From Welwitschia mirabilis (Eukaryota > Gnetophyta > Gnetopsida > Welwitschiales): a DNA stretch of 64,000 bases. The notes under the pieces are model-generated. The model saw nothing but the letters and a program-made list of their open reading frames with translations, was not told the DNA's origin and did not search any database. Where the stretch lies: the NCBI GenBank assembly GCA_051453625.1, contig JBOZIK010000001.1:281482989-281546988 (forward strand), written 5' to 3'. Of the stretch, positions 34,521-46,035 are shown piece after piece (positions within the stretch are counted from its first letter, which is position 1; each line of letters starts with the position of its first letter). The translations under genes and the position numbers were made by a program.

Positions 34521-37500
34521 ATTTAATTCACTTTCCCAGTAATGGATCAAAAATGTTTGGAATTATTATGTATTCTATCAATGATTTAATTCCTATCATT
34601 CAACAATCTTAAGTATGATAGCCAATGAAGATAAGGCATTAGAAAGTAAAATAAAAATTAGAATGATATAATTAAAATTACTTATCTTTTAATTTTAATT
34701 AGTAAGATTATAATTTAATAAATTTATAAGTTCATTATTAATGAAAATAAAAATTTAACCCCATATTATAAGATAAGATAAGTCATTAATGGAAAAACCT
34801 TAATCCTTATATTTAACTATAAGTGTATATCTCATTTTACTTATTTAGTGGTTGATTTTGTGGTGCTTTTATTATGCAATAGGAATAAAATTCCACCCCT
34901 ATTCTATTTGATATTGATTTTATCATCAGAGGTTAAGTTAAGACAATAGACCTTCCAACATGATATTTAATGGTAATTAGATCTATATTGATTTATTACT
35001 ACCTCTTTAAGCTTGAGGATGAGGAAAAACCTATTGGAGATTTACAATGATAGTTTTTCATTTTGGGTACTTGTTATTCTTGATCTATAATTTCCTATGT
35101 TTGAAATCCTTATTTTTTTGTAAAATGTATATAGCTATTGTAAACAAGATCTTGATTCTATAAGTTCAGGTTTCTTTTTAATAGATCCCTAGTGTTTTCA
35201 TGGGATTGTAAGAGGAATAAGGGAAAAAACAAATCAAGAATGGTAAAAATGTCATTTTAGATAAAAATTCACATTTTTACAATTGTAATTTATATTATCA
35301 CCACATGACATCATATATTAGAATGTTATATGACTATTAAATATCATTTGATTAATATATCTAGTGTAATTTTTCTTAATGTTAAATATCACATTGTTCA
35401 ATGTGATACATCATGTAATGCACCAAACCATTAGACAACAAACATCACATGTGTCATCACTTGGTGTGATGTCATATTGTTAAATTTCATACATGCTATC
35501 CAAGATTAAATGTATTGTCAATTTTTATATTAGTCATTAAACATCATATGAATTACCTTTTAAGTTTAGTGCTCTATTATTATATATCATATGAAACTCC
35601 ATTTTGAATGTGATTCCTTAAAACATATGATATAAGATTGATTAGTAGAGACATGTTTGAAACTTGGAAGAAGTATTTGATGTAAAAGGAGATGTGCTTC
35701 CTAGAAGAGGTTTTGACATCCTAGGATAGGTTGTGATACTAAAAGTAGGTTTAATGCATTAAAGATTTGCAGCTATGAGATGATTGAAGATAATGAATGG
35801 TATATTTTAGGTAAGGATTTATAGTTAACATGCTTTTTCTTACAACATTGTAATGGGTAATCTTATGAAAATTCTCTTATCAATGGATACATGTGAAATT
35901 TTTTATTTTCTCTGAATTTTATCTAGTGTTATATCATACTAGATGAAATGAAGTTTATTATTCAAATAGCATAAATTACAATTTTTTCTATACTAATGCA
36001 TAAGATGTGGAAACCTAAAAGGACACATCTAAAATAGCTTAAACCTTATTTTGATTTTCCTATTCCAAAGAAAAAGGTTCTTAGCATCACTCACAAACTC
36101 CAAAGACATCAAAGGATAAACTCAAATGAATTTAAATGTTTGAAGTTAGTAAAAGCATTATAGGAAGAGTAAAAATGTTAATCAAATTTTAAGAGAAATG
36201 TGGACTTAGTCTTAAAAAGTAAATCTATAAAAAACGATGGTATAGTAGACAAACATTAGTAACTAAATATAAATGAATGTATAAGAATAATATAAAAGAA
36301 AATAATCATGTACTACTAGCACTAGGTAATGAGGTAATTTTAAAGTGGTATGCCATTAATGAAGTGTTACCTTCTTCACTTTTTTTGATTATCAATAAAT
36401 GTCATCATTAGATGATATAAAAAGGTATAACTACCTAGAGGATTAGGATACTATTGAAGGAGTTTTTAGGAAGAAATAAAATATGGATTTCATATATTTA
36501 TTAAATAAGATTAATAATATTCACATTGAAGGATGCTAGGAATTGAAGATATTTAATTAATTATTAGAAATCAAGGATATTTTGGAGAAGGATTATAAAT
36601 ATTAATGTAATGTATGAACATTTTTAAGTAAGAATGATTAAGTTGTTTTAGATTACAATGAGTCATTATATAAATATCTACTTTTACAAAGTTAAAGGAC
36701 ATGGATTTCAAAATTCTAGGTAAAATCCTAGTAGACCTTAATAAGTAATACATCACATTATAATCAAATGGTGTAGAAACTAGTTTTATAGGTAATTAAG
36801 ATAACTAAAATGTAGGTAGTATCAAGTAATATTACAAAGTAAACTATGGTGAAAGTAGAAAAACTAGGATAAAGCTATTAACTAGAAGAAAAATAATTAG
36901 GAATGTGGATTGAGGAAGAAAGGCATAAGGTAACTTTCATATGACTATCTTCTAAATAAATGTCAAGGAAATCAAGTAAAGAAGACAAGGAAAATGTTAA
37001 AATATTTTGATAGTGGAAAGGAATTTACATCCTTTACAAGATAAATGAAGAAAAATGATGAAGAAGAAATCTAACTGAGTGTAATCTCTAAACCATGAAT
37101 CCAAGATAGTTTAGCTGAAAATCATGTAGATGAAATAGATTCTGTGAATTTGATTATGGTTACTATAATAAAGTACTAAATAATAAATCTAGTAAAAAAT
37201 TAGTGTATGAATTTAAGGAAGGAATTGCTCTATACATTAAATGAATATTTTAAAGCAAAGGAAGAATCGAAAATAATTGTATTAAATATTAAAATAATGT
37301 TACTAAAATATTCAAATGCATCAATTGGATTAGACATAATAGATGTTGTGTAAATATAAATTAAAATAAAATCCCTTTTTATTAAGTACATTAGTTTAGA
37401 AAGTATTTAATATTAACATGATAGAAATAGATGTTTGATGAAAGTTAATAAAGGTAAAAAGAAATTTCTTATGGGATAATTAGAAGCAAAGTGAATGTAA

Positions 37501-37710
37501 TTGAATGACATGAAAATGATATTATTAAAAAATAAGAGAAGTTTCTTCTAGTAGAGAAGAATAATAATTCTAGTATATGGTGATAGTAATACATAACTAT
37601 AAAAGAATTCTAAAAAAATGCTATGTCATTCTATACTTAGCTACATGCCATTAGACATATTAGCTCCTCTAACATGAGTTTAAGAAGATGTAAGGGTGAA
37701 GAATCTAAAG
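34521..37710. other. Unassigned AT-rich region
   Basis: No gene or known element is recognised. At 35270-35640 there is a cluster of short ATCACA/TGTGAT half-sites, described separately. The minus-strand open frame at 36571-36756 shows nothing recognisable. Confidence 0.5.
35270..35640. repeat. Degenerate inverted short repeats (TCACAT/ATGTGA)
   Basis: It includes the near-perfect palindrome atcacattgttcaatgtgat (35388-35407) and catcac-5-gtgatg (35455-35471). Many further atcatatg/cacatg variants follow. Such clusters resemble subterminal repeats of some DNA transposons, but no terminal inverted repeat or transposase is seen. Confidence 0.4.
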
Positions 37711-38076
37711 TGAGGTATGCATTATAAGTATGACCACGTAAAAGCCATTTGAGGAGAGTTATTTAAAGATCAATGAGTCTTATGCTAGTTTGTAATCATG
37801 GTACTTTATTATTTTAGGGGTAATAATCTTTATGTTGAGTATTTTATTTTATACATATATATTTTACCTTAATGGAGCCTATGAAACATGAGGCATAACA
37901 TTAGAACATATGTAATATGGGGTAGTTCCTCTCTTATAAATAGGACAATTCTTATGTAATTCAAGTTATTGTATTCTTATTACTTATTCTAATATAAGAG
38001 TTTAAAGTTTACTCTCTTTGATGAATAATTATTTGTTACTATCTTTACATGCAATGGCCTTCAAGTTCTATTAACA
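37711..38076 (+). repeat. Copia 5' LTR (3' edge certain, 5' edge approximate)
   Basis: It ends in TTAACA directly before a copia-type PBS. A TATA-like box (cttataaatagg, 37933-37944) lies about 130 bp upstream of the end, as usual for copia LTRs. The left edge is a guess at a TG. No matching 3' LTR was identified. Confidence 0.5.
37933..37944 (+). promoter_or_regulatory. TATA-like box in copia LTR
   Basis: cttataaatagg in the LTR upstream of the PBS. Confidence 0.5.
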
Positions 38077-38088
38077 TGGTATTAGAGC
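38077..38088 (+). other. Copia primer-binding site (initiator tRNA-Met type)
   Basis: TGGTATTAGAGC, one C-to-T change from the canonical plant copia site TGGTATCAGAGC, complementary to the 3' end of initiator tRNA-Met. Confidence 0.85.
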
Positions 38089-38309
38089 TTGGGTATGAGT
38101 ATGATAGTGGTCCAATAGTATGTTAAATATTTATAGTTTAAACTCAAAAGTCATTTGATATTAGGGTTTTTTTCTCTATAAAGTTTTATTGTAGTTTTTT
38201 GTTATAGTTGTTTCCATGTTAAGGCCTTTATAAAAGTCTTCATAAATATAAAACCATTTGAATTATCTTTTTTTTTTTATTTTAATATTATGATAGGATT
38301 TATTAGTAG

Positions 38310-39790
38310 TTATAGAATATGACTAGGGTTCTAGTTAAGGTTACAATTGCAAACATTCTTTTTCCCCTTATAGCAAAGTAATAGCTAAGAATTGATGTCT
38401 AATATTTGATGGAAGATAAGATGTTTTGGATATCTAGGAGAGTAATGAACAATATTTCACAAATAGTTGCATAAGAGGTTTTAAAAGGAAAATATTGGTA
38501 TTTCTAGGTAAAAGTCATTAAAGGCTTTGAGAGGCTTCCACACATAAGTTTTAGTGGAATGACCACTATTCAAAAAACAAAAAATCCCTTGACAATATGG
38601 TATATATTATCATAAAGTCTAACTAAGGTAATAATAATATTCTAGATGTTAAAAAATTTAATGTTAAACATGCTTTTGCTAGAGTACAATTGGGATGAGG
38701 AACCTATTGAGAAGTTTACTATAAAGTGTTTTGATAGAATTGTATACCTTTAAACTTATTGGATATTATATTACCTTTTTTACTCTTTTTAAGTATCTTT
38801 TTAACCATCATAAATAGTGAAATTACTCCTTAATAGCTATGAATTTTAAAAAATAATCTTGAAATTAGTAATAATGTCAGTTAACTTTAAGACTAATATG
38901 GGATTTATATTAAAAGGAGAGTTAAACTAGGAACATTAGTACAGTAGACTTATGTTGGAAACAAATGTAGAGAAAATGTATAAGGAGATTTTAAGGAAAA
39001 TAATCATGATCCATTATCATCAAATGCATGAGAAATTAATCAATAAAATGTTAATCATTTTTATGTAGTAGATGAGGTGATATCTTGTTTTATTATTATA
39101 GTAATGGAAGATGTCATCAGAAGATGATGTAAAAATTTAATATTACATGGGATATTATGGAGATGTTTAACAAAGCTTTTAGTAAGAACTCTAACATCAA
39201 CTTCATATAAATTCTAAAAATAATATGAACAAACTTCTTATGAAATAAAATAAGTTATTGAGTATCATTAATGAGCTTTAAGAAATTAACCATATTCTAG
39301 ATACATATAATTAATGATAATGCATAGCATGAAAAACTCTTATCAAAAGTGCATAACTGATCCCAACCTATGATTAGGTCATCATAACTCTCTTATTAAA
39401 TGCAAAGTTAAAAATTAAGGACTTTGAAAGCTTAGTAGGTGTTCTTGTTGATCTTGATAAACAACACGATGCTTGTACATGTAGAGGTTAGTGAGTTTGA
39501 GCTATAAGAGATGAGATTAACTAGCAGTAATGTAATATAGTAGAATGGAAATCAAGGTACAGAGAAACTAAAATAATACAAGGATAACAAGAAGCAAGAA
39601 AACTACAAACATATCTTCAAATTAGATAGCTAGAATTTAAAAAAGAATAAGAAACATGTTCAGTGTAGAAGATGCCACTTGTGAGGACATCTTGCATATG
39701 CATGCAAGATCAAATTTGATTAGATTAATCAAAAAGGTTAAACACACTAAGTGGAGGGGACAAGTAAGGTATTAAACTCATTTGATAGTG
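38310..39790 (+). pseudogene. Copia gag, degraded
   Basis: It begins near 38319 with an ATG-led MTRVLVKV stretch. A C-terminal zinc knuckle reads CRRCHL-x-GHLAYAC (about 39665-39710), where x is a TGA stop. This CX2CX4HX4C pattern binds RNA in copia Gag. The region between is broken by many stops. Confidence 0.65.
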
Positions 39791-40614
39791 AAGAAGAATC
39801 AATCATGATTCCTTTAATTAATAAATAGGTAAATGAGTGTTACAAATCTAATGAAGATTATATTTATGCTAGTATTATGGATGATTAAGCTAAGGAAATA
39901 GGTAGTGCAAATTTAATGGTGGTTATTATAGAGGATTATTGGATTATGAATTTAAGATACACATAGAATTTAACTTCTAGAAAGGATATCTTTTATAGAT
40001 TAAATAAAAAGTTCCAAGGTTTAATTAGCATAACAAACAAAAATGCCTAGCCTATTTAGATACCAGATCTATTCTAATTCAACCTTTAGATGGAGCAAAG
40101 GGGCTTCAACATTGAAATTCTTTATATATCCTAGGTTTAAAGCATAGTCTATTTTATTTAACCACTTTAGTCAGAAGATTTTATGATGTTTTCATGTTAG
40201 TAACAAAAGGGAATGTGAATGTTATAAAAGAAAAAAAACACTTATTTCACTACTAAGTTAGATGGCAAATTGATTTACTTAAATTGTAGACATTTAATGG
40301 ATCATGAAGGAAGTGATGTTTCTATTATAGCTAAGGATATAACATACCACTATTTGGTTAAATAAATGCAACATCCAAACAAGATTTCAAAGGAAGCACT
40401 TTAGCATGCATGACTTGGTCGTGTCTCATTAGAAAGAATATGCAATCTCAATAGTGTTTTAGAAGATTTAAAAGTAAAAAATACAGAATGGAAGGCCTAC
40501 ATTTAAAGTAAGAAAATCAAACTACGATTTAAGAAGATTCATTAGAAGTCTAAATAAAAATTAGAGCTAATAGATTCAAATTTTTGTAGACCTTTATTAA
40601 TAGAAAGATTGAGA
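39791..40614 (+). pseudogene. Copia protease and pre-integrase, degraded
   Basis: NLTSRKDIFYRL (about 39970-40005) follows a WIMNL stretch where the family has the protease active-site region; the D-S/T-G-A triad is not preserved. The pre-integrase signature reads LWHA-x-LGRVSLERICNL (about 40400-40455). The integrase start then shows LIDSNFCRPLLIERL (about 40565-40614), where the first catalytic aspartate position appears as Asn. Confidence 0.7.
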
Positions 40615-40619
40615 GGTAA
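40615..40619. repeat. Target-site duplication GGTAA, left copy
   Basis: ggtaa is repeated at 42831-42835. Joining the flanks at this site restores a continuous copia integrase reading. Confidence 0.85.
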
Positions 40620-41257
40620 TGTAATGTCCTAATTCTTAATAACCAAAAAATTCAACTTAAAATTCCTTGATATGAAAACATAAGGCTTATATTTTAAACA
40701 AATAAAAACTTGAGAATTATAATATCAAAATGTAATACTCATTATAATAATTAAAAAAATTTCTATACAACACTCTAATACTAAAACGTAATGTCTATAT
40801 ATTTATAACGTAAAGCTTTAATGTTATTATGATATAAAATAAATCACACATGGCCCATCCTCTTCAAATGATTATAAATTCCTCTTAATATTGAATCTTC
40901 TTAAACTTTTATATGGCCCTTTCATTCATGATAAATTTTTGCATTAAATGTCCCTTATTTTCATAATATAAAAGTAACCTATTATAAAAAAAATGATGAG
41001 ATAATAATTAATATCAAATTATTGCCTAATAATTATATTTAAAAGGATAAAATAGTTTTAATTTTATAAAATCAATGATCTAAAATAATTATTATATTCT
41101 AACAAGTTATACTAAAGATTCTACCATTACAATATAGAAGTTTTAATAATAAAATATGAAATTATTACATATTTTATTACAATTTCACGAAGGTATATCC
41201 AAAATATACATTATATGGATTTGAAAGTATTCTTAATATCATAAATAATTACATCAC

Positions 41258-41365
41258 TAAGAAATTTAAGATTCATAATAAGATTACAAGTTTAACTCCA
41301 AAATAATTTCTTAAGAAATTCAAGATTCATAATAAGATTACAAGTTTCACTCCAAAATAATTTCT
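41258..41365. repeat. 54-bp tandem duplication
   Basis: The copies 41258-41311 and 41312-41365 differ at about two positions. Confidence 0.85.
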
Positions 41366-41639
41366 TAACATAAAATGGAAAAGATGATCTCCACTTCTTT
41401 ATGCACTCCTTGATAATTAAGATCTAGTTTTTCAATGTATTCACATAAGAATATGGACTGAGAACTATGAAAGTTTCACAACTTCCAGTGTGATTCAGGT
41501 AACATAAGATAAAGATTGAAGGATTCTAAGTCTTAATATAGATAAGACAAGAGTCAAGAATTTCAAACAATGATCTTATGAAAATGATATAAGAATAATT
41601 TACTTTTCTATAAATTTTTTAAATATATATTTTTTATTT

Positions 41640-41850
41640 TTATCTACTACCTCATTCAATAATCTATGGGGTCCACTAACTCATTTAACCATATATGAAT
41701 TTCTTATATTTTCCTACTTCACTCCCTTATTTGATGATCTGTGAAGTCCACTTACTCATTCAATGATCTGTGGTTCTATCAATTCCACTGCCTCATTTGG
41801 TGATCTATGGGTTCTCACATTTTACTACCTCATTTAGTGATTTGTGGAAT
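41640..41850. repeat. Imperfect tandem repeats (gatctgtgg units)
   Basis: At least four imperfect units of about 45-50 bases, with ctcattcaatgatctgtgg and ctcatttggtgatctatggg as typical cores, inside the LTR-like insert. Confidence 0.7.
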
Positions 41851-42830
41851 TCTCATTTCCATAAGGTCATAAGAATCCAAGATATCATAAGAAGCATGAA
41901 CAATATATATCGTCAAAATGTTATTTCTCAACAAGGGTAACTTGGATTACAATATCATTGTATTTCTAAAAGCTTTTCTAAGAATATAATAAAAAATAGA
42001 ACTCATGATTAAGACTACAAATTTATTAATAACTAATAAAACAAATACCTAAAATAACCTTAATATGATTACAAGAAAATTAAACAAAAATAGAAATGCA
42101 TATGAAGATGCATATAAGATTAGAACCACTTAATAATGCAAGAATTAAATGGGACCATACTTGAATTTAGCTATAATATCTAAATACTTCAAGACTCTTT
42201 TACGAGTCTAAATCTCTAAGGTGTTCCAAGCTCCAAATCATCAAGATTTGATAAAAAAGGCCTTTTTAAAGATATGAAAATAAGAGAAGAAGGAAGTCAT
42301 ATTTATAGTGAGACACCGTAGGGGTGTGAGAGACATGAGGATATGAAAAGACACCATTATGAAAAGAAAGTTGTAATGATTTCATAACTTTTGATCACTA
42401 CTTTTCCTGGCCATTGGATGCATAATATTTCATCATAATAGTAGCTACTTATTTTGCAAAATAAAAATCATTAAAAATATGCTTGCAAGAATTAAGTTCT
42501 TTAACATAAGTTAAAATAAGACAAGTTAGTTATCATATATAATCTTTTAAAATGTCAAAATAATCATTACTAATAACTCCATGAGAAATGCCAAAATTTC
42601 AACAGCATGCCACTACTTTTACCAGGGTTGGAAAGAGGAATTTAATTGTGACTTAATTAAGATGGTATATAAATTAATAATAACTAAAGAATAAGATTAA
42701 GATAAAATTCTTATTACCTCTAAATATTTATCCATTTATAATAAATCCTTTATCCTATAAGGAATTAAATTAGACTATATTATTTAACTCTTAGGATATA
42801 TTTTATAACTTAAAAAATTGGAACGTGATA

Positions 42831-43420
42831 GGTAATCACTACTTTATTACTTTCATTGATGATTTTACTAAAAGGTGTGGATAAAATGCTTTGAGTATAA
42901 GTTACAAATCTTTAATATCTTTAAGTCTTAGAGAATGTCTAATAAAAATGAGAGTGCTTACAATTTCAAAATTTTTTGAACTGATAATGAAGGGGAATAT
43001 ATCTTAAAAGAATTTAAGGATTATTTTATTAAAAAATAAGAAGTCAAACATATAACCACTATTTTAGAAACACCACAAGAAAATTGTATTACAATAATAA
43101 TGGATTGTGAACTTCTTAATATGATGAGGGTTATGTTGATTTACAAGAATTTATCCACTATTTATGGGGTAAGGCTCTAGAAATAGCTTCTAAAATGATT
43201 AACTATCTACCAAGAAAAGGTAGAGAAGGATCTAATGAATTATGAACTAGAAATTCTTACAGTGTTCAATGTTTTAGAGTGTTTGGATTATGGTGTTATT
43301 CTTTAATTTTATCATAACATTATAATACATTATAGCCACATGCTTAGTTGATAAGATTATTTTTACCTTTATTTATTTTAACAAGACAGTACTCAGTATT
43401 ATTTTGTTCATAGGGATGAA
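42831..43420 (+). pseudogene. Copia integrase core, degraded
   Basis: It reads GNHYFITFIDDFTKRC (42831-42878), continuing the frame from 40614. TDNEGEY (about 42975-42995) contains the second catalytic aspartate. A segment near 43060-43090 corresponds to the family's P-Q-x-N-G-x-x-E motif, but the glutamate is not readable. YLWGKALEIASKMINYLP (about 43157-43210), FRVFG and VHRDE near 43405-43420 follow. The frame then ends at the G5 LTR. Confidence 0.8.
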
Positions 43421-44007
43421 TGTGATACCCTAAATAGTTAGCACAGAAATAGTTATAAAATAAAAGACAAATAATAGAAAGGAAAATAAAAAATGTGAGT
43501 TAAGAAAAAACCTTAATTCATGAAAGTGGGAATAAACTCACAATCAAATCTAGCTTGAGTTATCTATATACAAAACTTCAATTCTAGAATATATTGAAAT
43601 TACTTATATTAAATATTTTTCTAGGTAACTCTTTAAGTTTAGATCGTAATAGCATAATCTCATTCATCACCTCCATATTAGTGGAATCCTTCATATTATG
43701 TAGCATAAATTTTAGTTCAAATATAAGCATGGAAGGCAAGAAATTAAGCCGAAAAACCATCAAATACTTGTAACAGCTACTAGCTAAGTAAATATAATAA
43801 TCCACTCAGTAAGGTATATTTGAATTTAAAATAGTTGCTATTAAGCATTAAAAGTGCAAAGTGATTTACAACTCTAAATCCAAAAGGAAAATATAAATTT
43901 ATTAACATAAAAATAAAGCAATTTATTTACATTTTAAGAAAGAGGCACCATGAAGTACAGGCTTCTCAGGTTAGTCTTAAGCTATCTTACTCCAAAGAAA
44001 ACTTAGT

Positions 44008-44095
44008 AAGACATCATCCTGAGTACTAGGCCAAGGTATAATAGAGCTAAGAAGACATCATCCTGAGTACTAGGCCAAGGTATAATAGAGCTAAG
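44008..44095. repeat. Perfect 44-bp tandem duplication
   Basis: 44008-44051 and 44052-44095 are identical. Confidence 0.9.
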
Positions 44096-44149
44096 AAAGG
44101 GGTACTTAGGCTTCTTAGTTTATATTGATAGGTAAGATAGGTGGACTCT

Positions 44150-44365
44150 ATCCTCTATCATTAAGTAGAATCTTTGTCATTTAGCATTACATAAATAAGA
44201 TTTTGTCCTATAGCATTAATTAGAGGTTAATATTTCTTGTCTCATAACATTAAATGGAATCTTTATCTTATAGTATTAGGTGGAAGCTTTACCATTTAGC
44301 ATTTTGTGAAAGCTTCCTCTTATAGAATTAGGTGGAAGTTTCATCTTTTAGCATTTGATAAAAAA
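44150..44365. repeat. Minisatellite-like repeats in family 2 LTR (copy 3)
   Basis: Imperfect units around tatagcattaggtggaagcttt and its variants. Confidence 0.65.
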
Positions 44366-44834
44366 TCATCATGATTTTTTCAATACGTAGTCTTAATCCA
44401 AATACTTCCAATTAATATCAACTCCATTTTTAATTGATACGATGACCACATACCACTATCAGTCATGATTACCACTTCACTATTAAGTCACTACTATGTG
44501 TCTGTCACATTAATGTCACGTATCTACCTTGTTGATACCAAATGTATTTGAAGATCTTAGTTGACTATGATGTAATAACTAGTAGAGCCTATAATATGCT
44601 ATTAAATGTCATTTCGTGATAAGTCTACCATGCAATTTGGAGTTGGTTTGTCATCATCCTCCATTATGCTATTAAGTACCTAGATTTATCATGCAAAAGT
44701 GCATAACTTTATAATTTATGATAAAACTAAGAAAATACATGATTTCATGAAAAAATGGTTAATTAAGTATATTTCCTAAGCTAAATTAGCCAAAAAATAC
44801 TCTATTTAAAAGTTAAGTTTTACATGTTAGTACA

Positions 44835-46035
44835 TCTCCTAATTATACTTTTAGTAGACCCTAAACAACAAGCACAATAAAGGATGATTAACATTGAAAA
44901 AATCTAAGGAAAATTATTCAAGTTTTTGAAAGATGATATACCTTTTAAAAAATTTTGGCCAAATTTTAAGAAAAATAAGACATCAAAGCTATGATTTTTA
45001 AAAAAAATTATAGATGTCACACCCCTAACCAAAATTAGAATTTATCCAAAAAGTTTCTAAGATAGGAAAAATTATAATTGACTTTTGAGAATAAGTTTAA
45101 AGTTTTAAAAAATTATTTAACATAAGCCATTTTATTGAAAAGGAAAAATATGTTAAATAATGTAGACTATGCTATAATGCAAGGAAAAACTATCAAATAA
45201 AAACTCATACTTTTCAATTTTTCATAATTTAATTTTTCTTTTTTCTCATGAAAGCATGAACTAGAAGGTCAATATGTGATATAAATATGTGATCTCATAG
45301 TGTCTTATTCCTTATGAAAATGAGTAAAAGGTAAAATAGGAAAGTTATTTATGGCTATACATGAAATGGATGTGAAATACAAATGGTAATAGAGGAGGAT
45401 AAAAATTGTAACTCAGCTTATGAATAAATGAAATAACTTTCCTAAACTAATGGCTATTTTATTAAAATTTTTTTGTTAGTTTCATTTTATATATAATGGA
45501 TCAAGTTATCATTTAATCGAGGTATCCACTAAGTAAACTTATAAAAGTTTAAAAGTTAGCAAGGAAAATCTAAGTACAAGAGTTAAGAAAAATAAACATA
45601 ATGAAATTTTTGATTTTCACCTTTTTATATTTCCATTTTCCACTCTACCCTTAAGACTAACTCTGTTTTAAGCATTTTGATCTCATTAAGCATTTAAGGT
45701 TAAGACATATTTATTCTAATAGATTTAAACATGTTGTTTATGAAGAAATTAGTGCTCTAATAGTAGTGAGTGCTCATAGCCTCCTTGTAGTTGATCATGT
45801 CATAAATAGTTTGGTAGTGTTGCATTTCTAAGAAGCATTCATAGTCTTAATGCAGTTAAGTAAACCTTGTGATATTGATCAAATAAAATTGATTTTGAAT
45901 AAGAGATATATTTTTCTTTTGAATGTTCTTCTCATATAAATTTTTTATGCACATAGAGGTAATTGTCTCATTAGCCTAGTTAAGAAATAATGTTACCCCC
46001 ATAAATGCTTGAAAATCAAGGGTACTTCCTAAAGG
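44835..46035 (-). other. G5 3' non-coding region
   Basis: It aligns with G4 14903 to about 16000, including the conserved block at 45730-45990 against 15690-15960. No gene. Confidence 0.6.

Larger units (their letters stand above)
40620..42830. mobile_element. LTR-like insert (solo LTR, probably Ty3/gypsy) in copia integrase
   Basis: 2,211 bp with terminal inverted repeats TGTAATGTCC / GGAACGTGATA (consistent with TGTCACGTCC-type ends) and a 5-bp GGTAA duplication. No coding sequence is seen. Its length and ends fit the long LTRs of plant chromoviruses such as the Tekay/Del group; this assignment is an inference. It contains a 54-bp duplication (41258-41365) and repeats around 41640-41850. 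Confidence 0.7.
38077..43420 (+). mobile_element. Copia element: PBS, gag, protease, integrase
   Basis: A plus-strand Ty1/copia element in the order gag, zinc knuckle, protease, pre-integrase, integrase. It is interrupted by an LTR-like insert at 40620-42830 and stops at 43420 where G5 begins. The RT/RNase H at 48895-50435 has the right strand and order to be its continuation, but the LTR-like ends do not match, so it could belong to another copia. Confidence 0.75.
43421..44834 (-). repeat. 3' LTR of G5 (diverged family 2)
   Basis: The plus-strand left end is TGTGATACCC and the right end ACATGTTAGTACA. The right part aligns with the G4 LTRs, including the minisatellite-like stretch at 44150-44365. 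A perfect 44-bp duplication lies at 44008-44095. The minus-strand open frame 43584-43805 shows nothing recognisable. Confidence 0.65.
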
